Shown here piece by piece: positions 6,489 through 9,079 of a DNA stretch of 9,079 bases. The DNA comes from QQUD01 sp039029915. GTDB taxonomy: Bacteria; Chloroflexota; Anaerolineae; Promineifilales; Promineifilaceae. The stretch is taken from NCBI GenBank assembly GCA_039029915.1, contig JBCCFD010000341.1, positions 1 to 9,079 of the forward strand. Reading direction: 5' to 3'. Numbering within the stretch: the stretch's first letter is position 1; every line of letters starts with the position of its first letter. The notes under the pieces were generated by a model, which made no database searches, had not been told where the DNA came from, and saw nothing but the letters and a program-made list of their open reading frames with translations. Both the position numbers and the translations under genes were made by a program.

Positions 6489-6496
6489 ACTTACGG

Positions 6497-8812
6497 ATGA
6501 TTATTCACGACACCTTTACCCGTATTGAAAGCAAAGTCAAGTACATTAATATCGTCATGTATAGAGGTACTGAGCAAGCAGCAACACAACAAAATCGTTT
6601 CCTCAAAAATTCAAGCCTGTGGGTTAAAATTATCTTGCCCTACTTGCTTCTAACAATGCTTATTGGTGGCTCAGGCACCCTTGTTTTTATTAACCTCTTC
6701 ACCAGTTCCCTCCAAGACAGAATCAACAACCAACTCATTGATGCCGGAATTATAGTTTCTGAAGGAATTGTAGCCCTTGAAGAAGAAAGGCTCCAAACCT
6801 TAAGAACAGTTTCCGCCACAGAAGGTGTAGCAGAAGCCGTCATTAATGGAGATTTTCAAGGCTTATCAGGGCTGGTCCCCCAGATATTAATTAACGACGG
6901 GATGGAAACGGCCGACATTGTGGGATTAGATGGAATTGCAGTGTATAGCTGGCATGAACCAGCTTCTCCACAAGAGCAGGCTGTAGAGTTAACTGGGGTG
7001 AACTGGGCTAACCACCCGATTGTCAGCCAGGTACTTCAGGGCCAGATTGATGAGCAGGGCGACAAATTCTCCTTCCTCATTGAGGGTGAAAATGGGATTG
7101 TGGTTTACACAGTGGGCCCCATCAAAGTCGAAGATGAAGTGGTCGGAGCTGTGCTAATCGGCACACAATTACGCAGCATGACGTTTAATTTAACGCTCAA
7201 TGCCGTAGCCCGCGTCACTTTCTACGACCTAGAGGGCAATGTGCTAGAAACCTCCCTTGTTGGTGGGCAAGATGAGTTCATTGACGTGGTCAATGAAACA
7301 GACGACTTTGTCTCACAGGTCGTTCGTGAACTGGAATCTGAACCCATAGTGCTTTCAAACATTGAAAGTGAAACCAGTTACCGGAATGTTGAAGTGTTAG
7401 GCCAATCCTATCAGCTTGCGTTTGGGGAGTGGAACCTCAGAGGTGAGCGTTTTGGCATATTCAGCGTTGGTGTTCCAAGAAACCCTGTAGAAACGGCGTT
7501 GCAAAACGGCCGTAATTTGTTTGTGGCCATCTTCTCCATTGCCACAGCAGGTGTTTTTCTTGGGGGCTTCCTCATTGCTGCCAGAATAACAAACCCGATG
7601 CGCCAGCTCGTGCGCACGGCAAAAGCCGTCTCTGATGGCAATCTTTCAAGAAGGTCAGGCATCGATGGTGATGATGAATTGGGGCAACTAGCGAAAGCAT
7701 TTGACAATATGACCAACACGTTGGCCCAGCGAAATCAAACCCTCCTCGAAGAAGCTTCTAAATTAGAAGCAATTGTTGACAGTATCGCGGATGGTGTGAT
7801 TGTCATTGATGAAAACAATAATATTGTCACGATGAATCCAGCCGCCTTAGCGCTGCTCGACGATATGTCATATGACTTTTTCTTAGGCCCTGTTGAAGAA
7901 TTAACCAAATCATTCAATCTCTTCGAAAGTGCTGCTGATAGCTCACCAACCATTACCGAGGAAAGCCAATCAAAAGAACCGCGCAAATTTGTCCTAGGCA
8001 ATAGAACATTGAGTGCCAGAGCCGCTGAAGTAACAACACCTAAAGGGGACAATATCGGCTCAGTTGTTGTCCTAAGAGATATCACCCGCGAAGCGGAGAC
8101 AGATGAGTTAAAAGACGCATTTATCACCAGTGTTTCTCATGAATTACGCACACCACTCGCGGTTGTTAAGCTAAGTTCTGACCTAATCAAGAAAAGCCTT
8201 AACGGCCATGCTGATGATCGATTCTCAAAAGTTTCCCAAAATTTAATGAAAGGTATTGGAGAGCTTGAGCATCATATCAATCAGCTCATTAGCATTTCTG
8301 AAATTCAAGCCGGGACTCTCCGCTTAACTAAGCTTGATGTTGAGCTTACGGAACTCACTGAGCAGATTTATAGAATTTGGAAACCTAAGTTTAAATCGAA
8401 AAATATGACGTTCAGTTTTCAAGTTGAGACACAGTTTTCTGGTATCAATATTGATGTCTCACATTTAAGTTGGGCGATTGACAATTTAGTCGAAAACGCT
8501 TTGAACTATACACCTGAAAATGGCATGGTCATTCTACGTGTTTATACGCGAGATAATTTTGCTTGTCTTGACGTTATCGATAACGGCATTGGCATCGCTT
8601 CGGCCGATCAGCCATTCCTTTTTGAACGCTTTTTCAGGGCGCACAACATGGAAAACTATGCCGCACGAGGCGTAGGACTAGGACTATTTATAACAAAATC
8701 AATTGTTGAACTTCATGACGGCATCGTATCAGCTAAGAGTGAGTCAGGAAATGGCAGCACCTTTACTATAGCACTTCCGCTCATCATGGAACCAGCCAAT
8801 GAGCCAGTTTAA
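6497..8812 (+). CDS. Membrane sensor histidine kinase (extracytoplasmic sensor-HAMP-PAS-HisKA-HATPase)
   Basis: This is a 771-residue two-component sensor kinase. TM1 is at about 42-68, followed by an extracytoplasmic sensor of some 270 residues that looks Cache-like (long first helix, then strand-rich repeats). TM2 is at about 340-362, HAMP at 363-415 and PAS at about 420-530. HisKA has SHELRTPL with phospho-acceptor H548 and the E549/T552 pair linked to phosphatase activity. The ATPase domain shows an N box with N667, DNGIG (695-699), an F box (FLFERFF, 707-713) and GVGLGL (725-730). All catalytic motifs are intact. The signal is unknown. ATG 6497 is taken as a leaderless start; ATG 6557 would remove 20 poorly structured residues, and neither has a Shine-Dalgarno site. 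The gene overlaps the next gene by 14 bp. No response regulator is visible. Confidence 0.92.
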   Translation: MIIHDTFTRIESKVKYINIVMYRGTEQAATQQNRFLKNSSLWVKIILPYLLLTMLIGGSGTLVFINLFTSSLQDRINNQLIDAGIIVSEGIVALEEERLQTLRTVSATEGVAEAVINGDFQGLSGLVPQILINDGMETADIVGLDGIAVYSWHEPASPQEQAVELTGVNWANHPIVSQVLQGQIDEQGDKFSFLIEGENGIVVYTVGPIKVEDEVVGAVLIGTQLRSMTFNLTLNAVARVTFYDLEGNVLETSLVGGQDEFIDVVNETDDFVSQVVRELESEPIVLSNIESETSYRNVEVLGQSYQLAFGEWNLRGERFGIFSVGVPRNPVETALQNGRNLFVAIFSIATAGVFLGGFLIAARITNPMRQLVRTAKAVSDGNLSRRSGIDGDDELGQLAKAFDNMTNTLAQRNQTLLEEASKLEAIVDSIADGVIVIDENNNIVTMNPAALALLDDMSYDFFLGPVEELTKSFNLFESAADSSPTITEESQSKEPRKFVLGNRTLSARAAEVTTPKGDNIGSVVVLRDITREAETDELKDAFITSVSHELRTPLAVVKLSSDLIKKSLNGHADDRFSKVSQNLMKGIGELEHHINQLISISEIQAGTLRLTKLDVELTELTEQIYRIWKPKFKSKNMTFSFQVETQFSGINIDVSHLSWAIDNLVENALNYTPENGMVILRVYTRDNFACLDVIDNGIGIASADQPFLFERFFRAHNMENYAARGVGLGLFITKSIVELHDGIVSAKSESGNGSTFTIALPLIMEPANEPV

Positions 8813-9079
8813 TTTACCCGTTAATCAAGAGGAAGAAGAAAAGAAAAGACGTAAATTTATTATTCCAATTTGGTTCGCCTTTGCTCTAGTTCTGAACTTT
8901 TTTATCATTTTAATTGCTGGTTGTTTTGCTTCAAATACCCGCCCAACGGGAGTTATTCCGGCGGGCATCGGTGCTCAGTCCACGGCCGATTATGGGGCTA
9001 ACTCAGGCGTTGTTTTTGCACCGCTTGATCCATCGATCATTGATCAAGTCTTGCAAGACAATAATTCACTGCAGTTAAC
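8799..9079 (+). CDS. Start of a membrane-anchored or lipoprotein-like protein, cut by the window edge
   Basis: An open frame from ATG 8799 runs without a stop to the right edge (93 codons visible). It overlaps the kinase's last 14 bases in another frame, with GGAA seven bases upstream, so it is probably co-transcribed and coupled. The N terminus is very charged: EEEE (11-14) then KKRRK (15-19). A strongly hydrophobic stretch follows at about 20-41 and ends in IAGC (39-42), which fits a lipobox with lipidated C42. It could equally be an N-in, C-out membrane anchor. The visible remainder (43-93) is polar with Gly, Ser, Thr and Asp, as expected outside the membrane. No catalytic domain is reached, so function is unknown. 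Its place after a sensor kinase suggests an envelope role, by inference. Confidence 0.7.
   Translation, partial: MSQFNLPVNQEEEEKKRRKFIIPIWFAFALVLNFFIILIAGCFASNTRPTGVIPAGIGAQSTADYGANSGVVFAPLDPSIIDQVLQDNNSLQL

Larger units (their letters stand above)
1150..7513. repeat. Dispersed octamer palindrome ACGGCCGT, eight exact copies
   Basis: Exact copies lie at 1150-1157, 1615-1622, 3208-3215, 3258-3265, 4489-4496, 5160-5167, 6378-6385 and 7506-7513. CGGCCG with other flanks occurs only three more times: 6908-6915 and 8982-8989 as ACGGCCGA, and 8600-8607 as TCGGCCGA. For a sequence of this length and composition about 0.1 copy would be expected by chance. In genes the site is read as Thr-Ala-Val (1150, 1615, 3258), Gly-Arg (5160, 6378, 7506) or Arg-Pro (3208). 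One copy is intergenic. Protein sequence therefore does not explain it. Confidence 0.85.

Overview
The window carries seven complete genes and the start of an eighth. It has no phage, transposon, CRISPR or RNA gene that I can recognise. Base composition is moderate, with G+C in the mid-40s percent by eye. Genes are short-spaced on both strands and have bacterial Shine-Dalgarno sites. The gene mix fits a bacterium, and a member of Chloroflexota is my best guess: an MSMEG_1061-type flavin protein, PepF, a two-TM RCK potassium channel and a large sensor kinase. That assignment is inference from gene content only.

Layout. Positions 1-200 hold a 112-bp tandem repeat made of alternating inverted arms, which runs off the left edge. 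Two plus-strand genes follow: an FMN-binding split-barrel protein (296-934) and the M3B metallopeptidase oligoendopeptidase F (1060-2877). A 34-bp perfect palindrome at 2889-2922 separates pepF from the convergent minus-strand 3-hydroxyacyl-CoA dehydrogenase (2939-3787). Next on the minus strand is a small acidic-tailed protein of unknown function (3922-4290). A minus-strand operon comes after it, in which a tandem-Nudix protein (6470-5511) is followed with no gap by a two-TM potassium channel with an RCK domain (5510-4512). Divergent from this operon, with 26 bp between start codons, is a membrane sensor histidine kinase (6497-8812). Its end overlaps the start of a membrane-anchored or lipoprotein-like gene (8799 to the right edge).

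How the genes may work together. PepF and the dehydrogenase are ordinary metabolism (peptide breakdown; short-chain acyl-CoA oxidation or reduction). The most suggestive partnership is the Nudix-channel operon. Nudix enzymes hydrolyse nucleotide diphosphates such as ADP-ribose or NADH, and RCK domains often bind nucleotides, so the enzyme may set the level of the channel's ligand. The kinase and the overlapping gene downstream probably form a second envelope-sensing unit. No response regulator lies in the window.

The strongest unexplained signal is at DNA level. The octamer palindrome ACGGCCGT occurs eight times in 9 kb, in several codon frames and once between genes. This is far above chance and resembles the highly iterated palindromes of cyanobacteria. 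I see no convincing new defence or mobile system.
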